Assembly (NCBI GenBank): GCA_002077045.2
Contig: KZ111150.1
Coordinates: 676,024-740,023 of the forward strand
Length of the DNA stretch: 64,000 nucleotides
From: Rachicladosporium sp. CCFEE 5018
Taxonomy: Eukaryota; Ascomycota; Dothideomycetes; Cladosporiales; Cladosporiaceae
Reading direction: 5' to 3'
Shown here: positions 11,752-21,222 of the stretch, one piece after another
Layout of the letters: the number at the start of each line of letters is the position of its first letter
Numbering within the stretch: position 1 is the stretch's first letter
The notes under the pieces: model-generated
Database searches by the model: none
Told to the model about the DNA's origin: nothing
What the model saw: only the letters and a program-made list of their open reading frames with translations
Translations under genes and position numbers: made by a program

Positions 11752-12426
11752 GGGAGATGTTTCTAGTGTGTATTGACATTTTAAGCGAGCGAAAGAAGCG
11801 CAATCCTTGCATTTGACGGCGCTGGACTGGGGATCCGTGAGGACAAGATGTAATGACCCATGAACGGGGTTCGCTTCGTTGCGCATATTCACTATCTTGG
11901 GGGTTGGGCGGAGGAGGTTTGTTGCATACACTGGCGAGATGTAGGGGCCGAGGCTTGATGGCTAGGATACTTCGTTCGAACGTATCGCCTGCCGTCCGCA
12001 AACGTCTTCTCGCTGGTTGACGTCCGCACTCATTCCTCTTCTCGCCTCTGGCGCAGTGGCAAGCCCCACACCCTCCCTTCCACTTTCTCTCCAATCAAGC
12101 ACAGCGTTGGCCCTGCTTCTGCATAACTTTTTAGTCTTTCGATATAGCCCCATGTCACTATTTGAGGCTATAATCAGACTCCTGACATCGACGCACTCCA
12201 ATTGCGTGCTCTACGGCTGGGCTTTCGATCAATTCGCAGAGCGTGTCTCGGTCTTTCAAGCCTTCACGGGGGCGGCATCACCTCGCGAACCAAGAGCTGT
12301 CTGCAACTTGACTTGACCCGAGGTGTCGTCGGGGTTGCGGTCATCGACACCAGATCTAGTGGCGGAATAGCATGTCCGTTGCTGGCGCCGCGTAGCGATG
12401 GTCCGGGTTGATCTTGGGGTGACTCC
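11752..12426. other. Convergent intergenic region
   Basis: 675 bp between two converging genes. No gene, RNA or repeat is seen; it should hold both 3' ends. Confidence 0.5.
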
Positions 12427-13524
12427 TCAGTAATCCGTAAACAATCTCGTCTGCAGCCCCGGCCTCTCCCCTCCCCCTCCCATTCCCTCCCCGATACTCT
12501 CCCTCACAATCTCCGTCACGCTCCCCCGTCTCAACTCCTCAACCCTCACCTCCCCGTTCCCGCCCGCTTGCCCCACTAAATGATGCGCCGCCTGCTCCGC
12601 CTCCTTCGCAATCCACACGCCTCCACTCGTGCCCAGCCTCTCAGCGCCAGCCGCAAGCATTTTCACCGCGTCTTCGAGCGTGCGAATCCCGCCGGAGGCT
12701 TTGACGCGCATGTGGCGTGTTTCGCCGGATTCGGAGGTTTGGGGGAGGGAGGCGCAGCAGAGAGATAGGAGGCGGACGTGGGGAAGTGTGGCGCCTGTTG
12801 CTGTGACGCCTGAGGGTAGGTCTGCGGCTGTGAGGAAGCCGGTGCTGGTTTTGACGAAGTCGAAGCCGGCTTCTGAGGCGAGGACGCTGCCTGCGACGAT
12901 CTCTGAATCGCTTAGGAGGGCAGTCTCAAGGATCAGTTTGCAGAGCACGGTCTTGCCTGCTACTGCGCGGAGGGCGCTGAGCTCGCTGTAGATGGTTTCC
13001 CACTTCGCGTCTTTGAGCATGGGGACGTTTACTACGACGTCTAGTTCTGTTGCGCCTTCTGCCACCGCGCTCTTGGCTTCTGTGAGCTTTTCGCGAAGGT
13101 CTTGCGTCCCTTCGTGAAAGCCTATGACGCATGCGATCCCCACGCCCGAACCCGAGACATTGGCCCTACATCTCGACACGAACGGCAGCCGCACGCAGAC
13201 TGTAGCGAAATTGTTCACCCTCGCCTCGGCACAGAGACTGTCAATCTGCGCGGCTGTCGCATCCAGCTTCAACAGAGTATGGTCTACTGCGCCGGCTACG
13301 GAGAACAGGTCGGTGGTTTTCGTAGGCGGGGCATCGTTGTCGAGTTTGGCGAGGATTGAGCTTTGTGCCTGGGAGATGATGTCGCTCCATTCAGCGTCTG
13401 TGTACCGCGCTGTTGTCATTGTCTTCGTTGGGCGACGGGCGTAGGGAGAAAGGGAGGGGAGCTTGTCGCGGGTTATGGTGCGGGATATGATAGTGTAGGG
13501 CTGGTGGTACTGCTTGGAAGACAT
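12427..13524 (-). CDS. Deoxyribose-phosphate aldolase
   Basis: Cleaves 2-deoxy-D-ribose 5-phosphate to glyceraldehyde 3-phosphate and acetaldehyde, in cytosolic salvage of deoxynucleosides. The single frame gives 365 residues from the ATG at 13524 or 330 from the ATG at 13419. The segment between the two (SKQYHQPYTIISRTITRDK and on) is basic and Ser/Thr-rich and could be a targeting peptide, so I give the longer form. Signature blocks of the TIM-barrel class I aldolase are present in order: VDHTLLKLD, ELDVVVN with the proton-relay Asp, KLILET, FVKTSTGF with the Schiff-base Lys, and VKASGGIRT with the second catalytic Lys. A GTAAGT donor near 13610 suggests an intron in the 5' leader. The C-terminal 60 residues are longer than in bacterial enzymes and Gly-rich. 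Confidence 0.92.
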   Translation of the reverse strand: MSSKQYHQPYTIISRTITRDKLPSLSPYARRPTKTMTTARYTDAEWSDIISQAQSSILAKLDNDAPPTKTTDLFSVAGAVDHTLLKLDATAAQIDSLCAEARVNNFATVCVRLPFVSRCRANVSGSGVGIACVIGFHEGTQDLREKLTEAKSAVAEGATELDVVVNVPMLKDAKWETIYSELSALRAVAGKTVLCKLILETALLSDSEIVAGSVLASEAGFDFVKTSTGFLTAADLPSGVTATGATLPHVRLLSLCCASLPQTSESGETRHMRVKASGGIRTLEDAVKMLAAGAERLGTSGGVWIAKEAEQAAHHLVGQAGGNGEVRVEELRRGSVTEIVRESIGEGMGGGGERPGLQTRLFTDY

Positions 13525-14447
13525 CTTTTGGATAGTGGGGAGTTTCTTGGCCGAGGCTTGTTGCTGAACACGGAGGAGACTGACAACAAGGAGAATCGGG
13601 AGACTGCTGCGATACTTACCTATCCGACCATCTTCAGTGACGGACCCCGTGACATACCAGATCAGCGGCCAGTGAATCGCGTAGCACGGTACTTGTGACC
13701 GTTGTCGAAGTCTGATCGTCGCTGTTGGTAGCGCGAAGGTAGTGCGGTAGAGTGAGACATGATAAACCTTCCGCACCAATGGCAAGGTACCGGAGGTGTC
13801 CCCGACCCCGCGACCAGTGTTTGATATCGTGTAGATCTATCATATCTATGACGAACCGCGGCAGATGAACATGTGTGGTGATGATGGAGTTGGACTGGAG
13901 AAGTAGTATCGAGCTGGAAGGAGAAGTTGCGTTCTCAAGTGCCGACCTCATATGCACTACCGGACGCCTCATTTGCTCATACATGTTGTAGTAGCTCGAC
14001 GCCACCAAGGCTCGAACCCTATAACGCGTCTGCTAAGATCTAGATCGCCACATCTCCCCAGACAACCTAATCGCATTGCCCGTTTTCGTCGCTATTCTTG
14101 GGCCGTGACCTCCGCGCGGTCGGGGTGACGTAGACTCGTCTACCGCTGCCTCACGACCTTATCTGTCAGGGAGTCGTCGCGCTGCCTAATCGCTGGAAGA
14201 GCACGGTGTGCGCTTGGGTGCAGCTCCATCCGCCATCTGCGTGTGATGCGACTCTTGCGCATTTCCGTCTACCTGCATTCCTCGGTGCCACTTGCACCGT
14301 CGATCGCGGTTCGACGTCCATTGGCATCTTCAGCATCCTCCTCCGTGTACTGCTGCGTTGTCGATTGACAAACGCCTGTTCATCATTCAGCCTTTGCCTT
14401 GTGTTCTTTCGGTCTCGCTGTACATTAGCATCGCAATAGCAGTCCTA
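13525..14447. other. Intergenic region upstream of the aldolase
   Basis: 923 bp with no protein gene seen. It holds the aldolase 5' region and the 3' end of the CIA30 gene. A B-box-like element at about 14009-14020 on the minus strand is discussed among the rejected items. Confidence 0.45.
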
Positions 14448-15296
14448 TCATATCAATATCCTCTCCGGCTCGCCCTTCTTCCTCCTCGGCTCAACCTCGT
14501 CCATCAACCCCCTCCCACCTTCATCCTCATCCTCATCAACCTCGAACCCACTCTCCCCTCTCCTCTCCCCAGCACTGTTCGTCGCCCAAATTCCCGCAAC
14601 TCTCAACTCGAAAGGTCCCGGCACGCGATCAATGAGGCCAACTCCCACACTCCTAACCTTCTGCCGTAACATTTCCTTCTGCGGTTCCACGACCAAGCCA
14701 TAGTTCGTCCGCACGAAAGCGCTGAAAGGAATCGTGACTGTCTCCCATTGGCCAGGCGTGAAGGAGGGTAGCAAGTGTTGGTGCAGGTCCGTGGGCACTA
14801 TAGACTCTGTCTGGATGTTGATGAAGTACTTCCTCCCGTCCGAGTTGATGCGCAGCGAGAGGAACGAGTACGGATCAATATCCCACAGCAACTTCCCAAA
14901 CAAACTCACTCCCCGATCCCGTGTCCTGAACGCCGCATACCCACTCCGCTGTATACTCGGCTTATTCGGCGGTAGCTCGTTCGATATACTCCCCTTGAAC
15001 AGCGCGTGTGCTGGCTGCTCCCCATCTTGCCCCTCCAGCATGCTGTCCTGGCCGCCACTGCGGATGTGTGCATCATTCCATGTCAGAGCAGCTTTACTGA
15101 AGCCGCCCATGTCGCTGTCGCTCATGACTTTGCAGCGCTCTATGCTATCTGCGTGGTCGAAGGTCATCATGGGGAAGGGTTTGTTGGGGCGGTGCAGGCC
15201 TTCCATGCGTACGGCTATGGTGGCTTGTCGTTTGAACTCATCGATGCTGCGGCGCCAGAAGCCGGGGTTGGCTAGGCGGATGGGGGAGGCGTGCAT
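14448..15296 (-). CDS. CIA30 / NDUFAF1-type complex I assembly factor
   Basis: Chaperone of the CIA30 family, which helps assemble the membrane arm of mitochondrial NADH:ubiquinone oxidoreductase. One exon, 282 residues from the ATG at 15296. The CIA30 domain (galactose-binding-like beta sandwich) spans about residues 35-245: it opens with MMTFDHADSIERCKVMSDSD, contains GYAAFRTRD and a block FLSLRINSDGRKYFINIQTES, and closes with SVGVGLIDRVPGPFELRV. The C-terminus is an acidic-basic tail. No strong mitochondrial presequence is obvious, although the first 30 residues are rich in Arg. It is divergent to the RIM2 carrier gene, another mitochondrial gene, across 307 bp. Length and domain fit the family. 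Confidence 0.9.
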   Translation of the reverse strand: MHASPIRLANPGFWRRSIDEFKRQATIAVRMEGLHRPNKPFPMMTFDHADSIERCKVMSDSDMGGFSKAALTWNDAHIRSGGQDSMLEGQDGEQPAHALFKGSISNELPPNKPSIQRSGYAAFRTRDRGVSLFGKLLWDIDPYSFLSLRINSDGRKYFINIQTESIVPTDLHQHLLPSFTPGQWETVTIPFSAFVRTNYGLVVEPQKEMLRQKVRSVGVGLIDRVPGPFELRVAGIWATNSAGERRGESGFEVDEDEDEGGRGLMDEVEPRRKKGEPERILI

Positions 15297-15603
15297 CTTT
15301 GCTGGACGATCGGGTCGTTGGGTATGTGAGGGTGGTAGCCAAGCAGTGGATCATCAATACAGAAGGCATGGTAGAGGGGTATGGCATTGATGGTGACGTC
15401 TTGGGTCAGACTCCCGAGCTCCGAGATGGTAGCAATTTTACCTCACCCAACCTCCTTTCCCTCCAAGACTTAGCCCAGACATCGATCTAAACAGCTTGAT
15501 ACCACAGTGATAATAAGGCACCGCCCGAGGCCCTCACCGCGTTGTTCATCTCCGCCGGCGCATCGGATCCCCCTACCTCTAGCCCACCCGGACCAACTCT
15601 TGG
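15297..15603. promoter_or_regulatory. Divergent promoter CIA30 / RIM2
   Basis: A 307-bp spacer between two divergent genes for mitochondrial proteins. Shared control is possible, but I see no motif that proves it. Confidence 0.45.
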
Positions 15604-16743
15604 ATGACCGGGCCCACTGCATCCTCCTCTTCTCCCTCTAGCACAACGAGCATACTCCCTCCCCGACCAACAAGCACCTCCCGCGAGCTCGGCGGCACCG
15701 ACCCCGCAGCCCAAGATGCTCCCCCGATAATCCCCAAAGAGCGCAAAGCATGGCCGCACTTCATAGCCGGCGGGCTCGGCGGCATGACTTCAGCAACCCT
15801 CACATCCCCTCTAGACGTCCTCAAAACGCGCCTCCAATCCACCTTCTACCAAGCTGAGCTCGCCGCACGGCGGACAGCAAAGGGGATACCTCCACCTCAC
15901 ACGCTCTCCCTGCCCCGCGCAGCGCTGCTACACATCACCGAGACAGGCGCAATACTAGCGCAGATTCCCAAAGTGGAGGGGTGGAGAGCGCTGTTCAAAG
16001 GCTTAGGACCAAACCTCATAGGTGTAGTCCCAGCACGAGCGATAAACTTCTGGGCCTACGGCAACGGCAAACGAGTCTACGCCTCCCTCCTCTTCGATGG
16101 CAAAGAGAACGCCGCCGTGCATCTGCTCTCGGCAGCAACAGCGGGTATCATCACAGGCACAGCCACGAACCCCATCTGGCTTGTCAAAACGCGATTACAA
16201 CTTGACCGTCAAAACGCTGGCGAAGGTGGCAAGGGGAGACAGTATCGCAATGCGCTGGACTGTGTGCGGCAGACCGTGCGGACTGAGGGAATACGAGGAC
16301 TGTACAGGGGGTTGAGTGCGAGTTATCTGGGCGTCAGTGAGAGTACGCTGCAGTGGGTGCTCTACGAACGCGCCAAAACCTCCCTCGCGCGGCGAGAAGC
16401 CGATTTGCAGGCCTCTGGCCGGGTGCCGACGATATGGGACCGCACGGTGCAAGTCACTGGTCAGCTGACAGCGGCTGGTGGAGCGAAGTTCGTAGCTGCG
16501 CTGATCACCTACCCACACGAAGTTGTACGAACGCGACTACGGCAGGCGCCTGTGGATGGTATGGGCAGGGTGAAGTATACAGGTCTATGGAGCTGTTTCA
16601 GGATGGTCTGGAAGGAAGAGGGATTCGCAGCACTGTATGGCGGGTTAGTGCCGCATATGCTGAGGGTTGTGCCGAGTGCGGCCATCATGTTCGGAGTGTA
16701 CGAGGGTGTGCTGAAGGGGCTAGGGGAACAGAGTGGAGTGTAA
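15604..16743 (+). CDS. RIM2: Mitochondrial pyrimidine nucleotide carrier
   Basis: Inner-membrane carrier of the SLC25A33/36 (Rim2) group, which exchanges pyrimidine nucleotides across the inner mitochondrial membrane. One exon, 379 residues from the ATG at 15604. Three tandem repeats each carry the carrier signature: PLDVLKTRLQ, PIWLVKTRLQ and PHEVVRTRLR. Each is followed by the Gly-rich second helix (for example GLYRGLSASYLGVSE). The PIW variant in repeat 2 and the long insert in repeat 1 are typical of the Rim2 and NAD/folate carrier branch. The insert and the match of FKGLGPNLIGVVPARAINFW favour Rim2. Residues 1-50 are a Pro/Ser-rich extension. It converges on ADE1, with only 77 bp between stops. 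Confidence 0.93.
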   Translation: MTGPTASSSSPSSTTSILPPRPTSTSRELGGTDPAAQDAPPIIPKERKAWPHFIAGGLGGMTSATLTSPLDVLKTRLQSTFYQAELAARRTAKGIPPPHTLSLPRAALLHITETGAILAQIPKVEGWRALFKGLGPNLIGVVPARAINFWAYGNGKRVYASLLFDGKENAAVHLLSAATAGIITGTATNPIWLVKTRLQLDRQNAGEGGKGRQYRNALDCVRQTVRTEGIRGLYRGLSASYLGVSESTLQWVLYERAKTSLARREADLQASGRVPTIWDRTVQVTGQLTAAGGAKFVAALITYPHEVVRTRLRQAPVDGMGRVKYTGLWSCFRMVWKEEGFAALYGGLVPHMLRVVPSAAIMFGVYEGVLKGLGEQSGV

Positions 16744-16820
16744 GAGTGCATTTGTATGAGTATGGGCTGACGGGATAATTTGGCTGTACAAAAGCTATAC
16801 AGCGTAAGGTATGTCTACGC

Positions 16821-18032
16821 TCAGGCGATATCCGACCATTTGCTGTCTGTCAACTTCTCGTACGCTTCGCGGTATTTCTTTCCAGTCTCGGCGACGACCT
16901 CTTCCGGCATGCTTACGCCTTCCTTGCCCTTGAGGCCGGAGCTTGTGAGCCAGTCGCGGAGATATTGCTGTGCCCATAGTCAGCGAAGGGTACCTGAGCA
17001 TCTCAAGGAGAAGGTCACAAGGTCACACACCTTATCATACGACACCTGCGACCTCCCGACTTCATACTGATCGGCCGGCCAAAATCTCGAGCTATCAGGG
17101 GTAAGCACCTCGTCCACCAGCACTACCTCCCCAGTCAGCACATCGCCTCCGAACTCGAACTTCGTGTCAGCGATGATGATGCCGCGTTCGGCAGCGTACG
17201 CGTGTGCCTATCACACCAGATCAGTCAGCATACCCACAGCCACAAACCAAAGTCATGTTTCCTTACCTTTTCGTAGATTGCCAAACTCGCCTCCTCCACC
17301 CGTCTCGCCACAGCTTCCCCAATCAACTCCCTCGCGGCCTCGGGACTGATGTTCTCGTCCTTCCCTCCAACCTCGGCTTTCGTACTCGGCGTCCAGATCG
17401 GCTTCTCCAGTCGTTGACTCTCCCGCAGTCCCTTGGGCATGAGAATCCCATGTACAGTGCCAGATTTGCTGTACTCGGCCCAGGCGGAGCCAGTAATGTA
17501 GCCGCGGACGATCGACTCCAAGGGTAAGACGCGCAGACGATCGACAAGCATGCTGCGTCGTTGGAGTTGTTGGAAAGGAAGGGATGAGGGAAGTCCAGGA
17601 GGTAGAGTGGTGCTTAGGAAATGGGTGCGGAGGTCTGGTAGCCATGAGGCTATGAGTTTGAACCAGTGGGCGGAGAGCTGCGTGAGGAGGGCGCCTTTTT
17701 GGGGGATGCCCTGGGTGGGAGTGTTAGTACACTCTCCATTTAATGTAGTCTCCGTCGAGACTGTTGGTGATTTGGTGGTGTTTTTTTAGAGAGCCCGCCA
17801 CCCCGAGAAATCCACAAATTTGCTCCTTCGAACGATGTAGAGGACATGTAAGATGTTAGATGAGTTGACTTACATTATCGAGGATCACATCGTAGGCTGA
17901 GATTCGATCTGTGGCGACGAAGAGAAGGGTTTGGGCGTCGATTTCAAAGATCTCGCGTACTTTGCCGGAGGCGATCTTCTTGAATCCGTCGGCGCCTAGA
18001 TCGATCTTTGTGATTGCTGTGGAGGATGCCAT
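16821..18032 (-). CDS. ADE1: SAICAR synthetase
   Basis: Phosphoribosylaminoimidazole-succinocarboxamide synthase, which joins CAIR and aspartate with ATP in cytosolic purine synthesis. Four exons on the minus strand: 18032-17874, 17710-17267, 17207-17031 and 16967-16821. They sum to 927 nt, or 308 residues (yeast Ade1 is about this size), all joined in phase 0. Key blocks are seen in order: SGKVREIF in the ATP-binding lobe, ATDRISAYDVILDN, QLSAHWF, VRGYITGSAWAEY, DTKFEFG and SYDKQYLRDWL. I chose the ATG at 18032; an in-frame ATG at 18098 would add 22 residues with no family counterpart. The third and first introns are 63 and 163 nt. Confidence 0.96.
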
Positions 18033-19086
18033 CGATGTGTCGTCGTTGAATGCGAATTGTTCTGGTGTAGGTGTAACGTGTACTGCGAACGAACTCACAG
18101 CATGTTAATGTGCGGCATTACAAAAAGTGAAAACCGGGCTTGAGGGTTTAACGCTGATCTCCCGGAATGAAGTGAAGTTCTGTCAACTCGTTGCTCGAGT
18201 CCAAATTACAGAGTGAAGTCGAGAAAACATCACCAACTCCGATGAACTCCGCCGCTTCGACATACACGCTTTTCATCGCATTGCTCTTCGACCGACGGCG
18301 CCGTGAATGTCACCCTGTCTTGAGTCGGCAGCAGACACGACCATGTTGCTACACGTGTTGATCACCATCAATACACAGGACTGCACCGGGCGTCGTCGCT
18401 GAAGCCAACCTACACACGTGCGCCATGAGCGTCGAGCCTTTTGAGCCGCGATCGGCTTGACGAGCTGAATACATGTGTCCTCCTTGTCTGTCAGGCTGGG
18501 TGATTCATATCTCGATACCACGTGCATGGAAGGCGCTCATGGCAGGGGCAGTGCTTCCCTTCGTTGCCGCTCGTTTTCATCTCCACAGGCTGACTTGCAG
18601 CGTTGGAACATCAATTACTCCACAGCAAGCCTTTGGACAGCCGTATGCGTGTGACAACCACTACGAAGATAGCATCATAAAGATGCCCTAGTATCCAGGA
18701 AGATAAGAATCCCCAATACGAGATCACAAACGTCGCTCAAACATCGCTTGGTCAAAATATTGATGGTTGCACTTACCTCTACCACTGTCGACGCCTTCCA
18801 AATTCCTGCTGGCTCTTACTTGTCTACGGGCACGCAGCTTCCCTCAACGTAGGTCGCCTGTCAAAACACATCGCTTCTTCTCATCATCTCCTCTCTTCCT
18901 CTTCTCCTCTCACATCGTCTGCATCGTAGCAGGGTTTTCATCAGCATTCTCACTCTCGACAGCTTATCCCATCCTCCCGCGTCTCCCACCTGGTAGACGC
19001 ACTCTCTATCCCCCGGAGCTCACGACACAGATAAGCAGCAGATTTCAATTCTTTTCGCCCAATCGAAGCAGCGAGACACCGGCAAG
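18033..19086. promoter_or_regulatory. Divergent promoter ADE1 / aquaporin
   Basis: 1054 bp with no gene. It carries ACCACGTGCAT at 18518-18528, the same 11-mer found twice ahead of the annexin gene, and further ACGTG cores near 18350 and 18410. A pyrimidine-rich tract (about 18880-18930), made of repeated CTTC and CTC units, lies close to the aquaporin start, as is common for the core promoters and leaders of well-expressed fungal genes. Confidence 0.45.
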
Positions 19087-20556
19087 ATGAGTTCTCCTCC
19101 GGTCAAGGAGGTCGTAGTCGAAAAGCCCGCGCCAGCTGCCAACAACGTCGTCGTCGAACAAGCGGCCGCTCCAGCAGCCGACAAAGTCGTCGTCGAAAAA
19201 GCCGCTCCCAACGCAATCGTCGTCGAAAAGCCCGCCGCTGTGGTGGCTACCGCGCCAGCCGTTGTGGTCGCACCGCCAATGACAATGAACACCAATCCTC
19301 CCATTGTCGACAAATTCGTCGCTCTGCCCGGCACCAGTCAGCCCGCCGTTGTGGCTGTCGCTCCAGTCACGGGTGCAGTTGTCTCTCCAGCTACCACCAC
19401 AGTCGTCGTGGATGAGAAGCGCCCTGTCATGACCTCGCACCCGAAATGCAAGCGCTCGTGGTTCAAGGAGCACCTCATTGCAGTGAGTGCTTCACCGGGT
19501 GTCGCTCAAGCAGATGCGCGCAAATGACACGCTTCCACAGTACCTCGGCGAACTCATCGGCACCTTCATGTTCCTCACCTTGGCCTTCGCCGGCACCCAG
19601 ATCGCCTTGCAGCAGAACACAGCAACTGGCAACGAACCTCCATCACTCGGCATCCTTGCCTACATCGCACTCGTCTTCGGCTTCAGCTTGACCGTCACCG
19701 CCTGGATCTTCTACCGTGTTACTGGAGGCATGTTCAATCCCGCCGTCACCCTTGGCCTCATGCTCATCGGTGCTCTGTCCTGGTCTCGTGCTCTCGTCGT
19801 CTTCTGGGCTCAGATGTTCGGTGCGCTGCTTGCCGGTGGCTTCGTCGATCTGCTGCTTCCTGGCGTGAGTGACCTGTTCACAATCTCGATTGACTCTCAC
19901 TGACTTATGCGCAGCCTCTGACCGTTGTCACTCACGTGGACGAAAAGTTCGGATCTCTGCGCGCGGTCTTCCTTGAGGCATTTCTCACCTTCATGCTCAT
20001 CATGACCATCTTCTTCCTTGCCGTCGAGAAGCACCGCGGCACTTTCCTCGCACCACTTGCGATCGGCTTGACACTCTTCGTCGCTGAGCTCGTCGGTGTT
20101 CGATACACAGGAGGTCAGTATCTCCTGTTCATCGCCGCACTGCTACATCGCTGACACGTGGTAGGCTCCTTGAACCCAGCCAGGTCTTTCGGTGCGCAAG
20201 TGTGGGCAATGCGCGGAGCCTGCGACGAGTGTGGTGATGATGCTGGCAAGTGGGGCAGTCACTGGGTCTACTGGTTCGGCCCTCTCATCGGCGCCCTCGC
20301 CGCTGTTTTCTTCTACAGGTATGTCGCCTCCCATCTGCTCATCGTACAACCCAGACACTGACCTCTGCTCAGAATCTTGAAGGCTCTCGAGTACGAGATC
20401 TACGGCGACGTTGGTCAAGACGCCGACCGCCCTCTACCCGCCGACGATGATGATGATGACGACGTTGTCATCGACCCTACACCCGGCACCAACGCTGCAA
20501 CAGCAACCACCAGCAATCGACCTGTGGCACAGCCTCTCCCGAGAGGCATGGTGTAA
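19087..20556 (+). CDS. Aquaporin / MIP channel with VVVEK-repeat N-terminus
   Basis: Major intrinsic protein that should conduct water or small neutral solutes across a membrane. Five exons: 19087-19482, 19541-19864, 19915-20113, 20165-20318 and 20373-20556, giving 418 residues. Both pore motifs are present: FNPAVT in the first half and LNPARS in the second, with six membrane helices around them. The Arg after the second NPA is the usual filter residue. The first 132 residues, all of exon 1, are an unusual Val/Ala/Pro/Glu-rich domain with repeats of the type VVVEK(P/A)A at least four times. The C-terminus has a run of Asp and a Thr/Asn-rich tail. Yeast-type aquaporins and fungal aquaglyceroporins often have long tails; this repeat is not one I recognise. 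The narrow helix and filter residues look more like an orthodox aquaporin than FPS1. Confidence 0.9.
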
Positions 20557-21222
20557 AGACACCATACCAGACCAGATTCCCGAACTTACCTGAGCGTGCG
20601 TGGAGGACCTGAGTAGTAATGGCATGAGGTGATAGGGGTTGGGTTGTCAGTCATCGATACTTCATGTACCGCTTTCCTTTCTCGACCTCTTTCACCTACG
20701 CGCGACTCCTGGACGTAGGTAGGTCTCTGGCATCCTGTGTATCGATGTCGTCTCACCTATTCCATTACCCAGTCCTGCTTCCATCCAGCATCTCGTCGAG
20801 TCTTTGCCATGTGGCGCCGATGCCACGACTCCCTCACTCATACACATGGCAACACCAATAGCGACGGATCATCACCATCAATCGAGGGTCGCCAAGCATC
20901 GCGAAGCCCTTCGTGAACCATAATATAGAGTTCGTGTCAACCATGAAGCTGTCGCTTGTGTGACGCGTGGGCGCGACTTTGACGCAATCTCGCTGCCAAG
21001 ATCTTGCTACCAGAGCGCCAGCTTACAAGGATGTGAGCTACGAATCTCGTGCTCTGATAATCCGGTATCTGGCTCCCGAGCCTCGCGCACCGCGACAACC
21101 CGTAATCATGCTCTGGGACGCAGAGGCTAGCGTTCAGAGAGCCTCCAAGCACGAGCCGCAATCACACAAGCTACCAATCTTGGTCCTGGACCTTCGAACG
21201 GAGTACTAGCCAGTCAGGCAAC
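20557..21222. other. Intergenic region upstream of TOK channel
   Basis: 666 bp between the aquaporin stop and the channel start. No gene or repeat recognised. Confidence 0.45.

Noticed and set aside
13525..13785. N-terminal extension of the aldolase to 13785
   Set aside because: It begins at a non-ATG codon and crosses a GTAAGT donor, so this part is more likely leader or intron.
13997..14048. tRNA-like element on the minus strand (GGTTCGAGCC B box and a GACGC...GCGTC hairpin)
   Set aside because: The 3' end looks like a serine tRNA end, but the T stem pairs badly and I find no matching 5' acceptor, A box or anticodon arm at the right distance. At most a degenerate relic; a covariance-model scan would decide.
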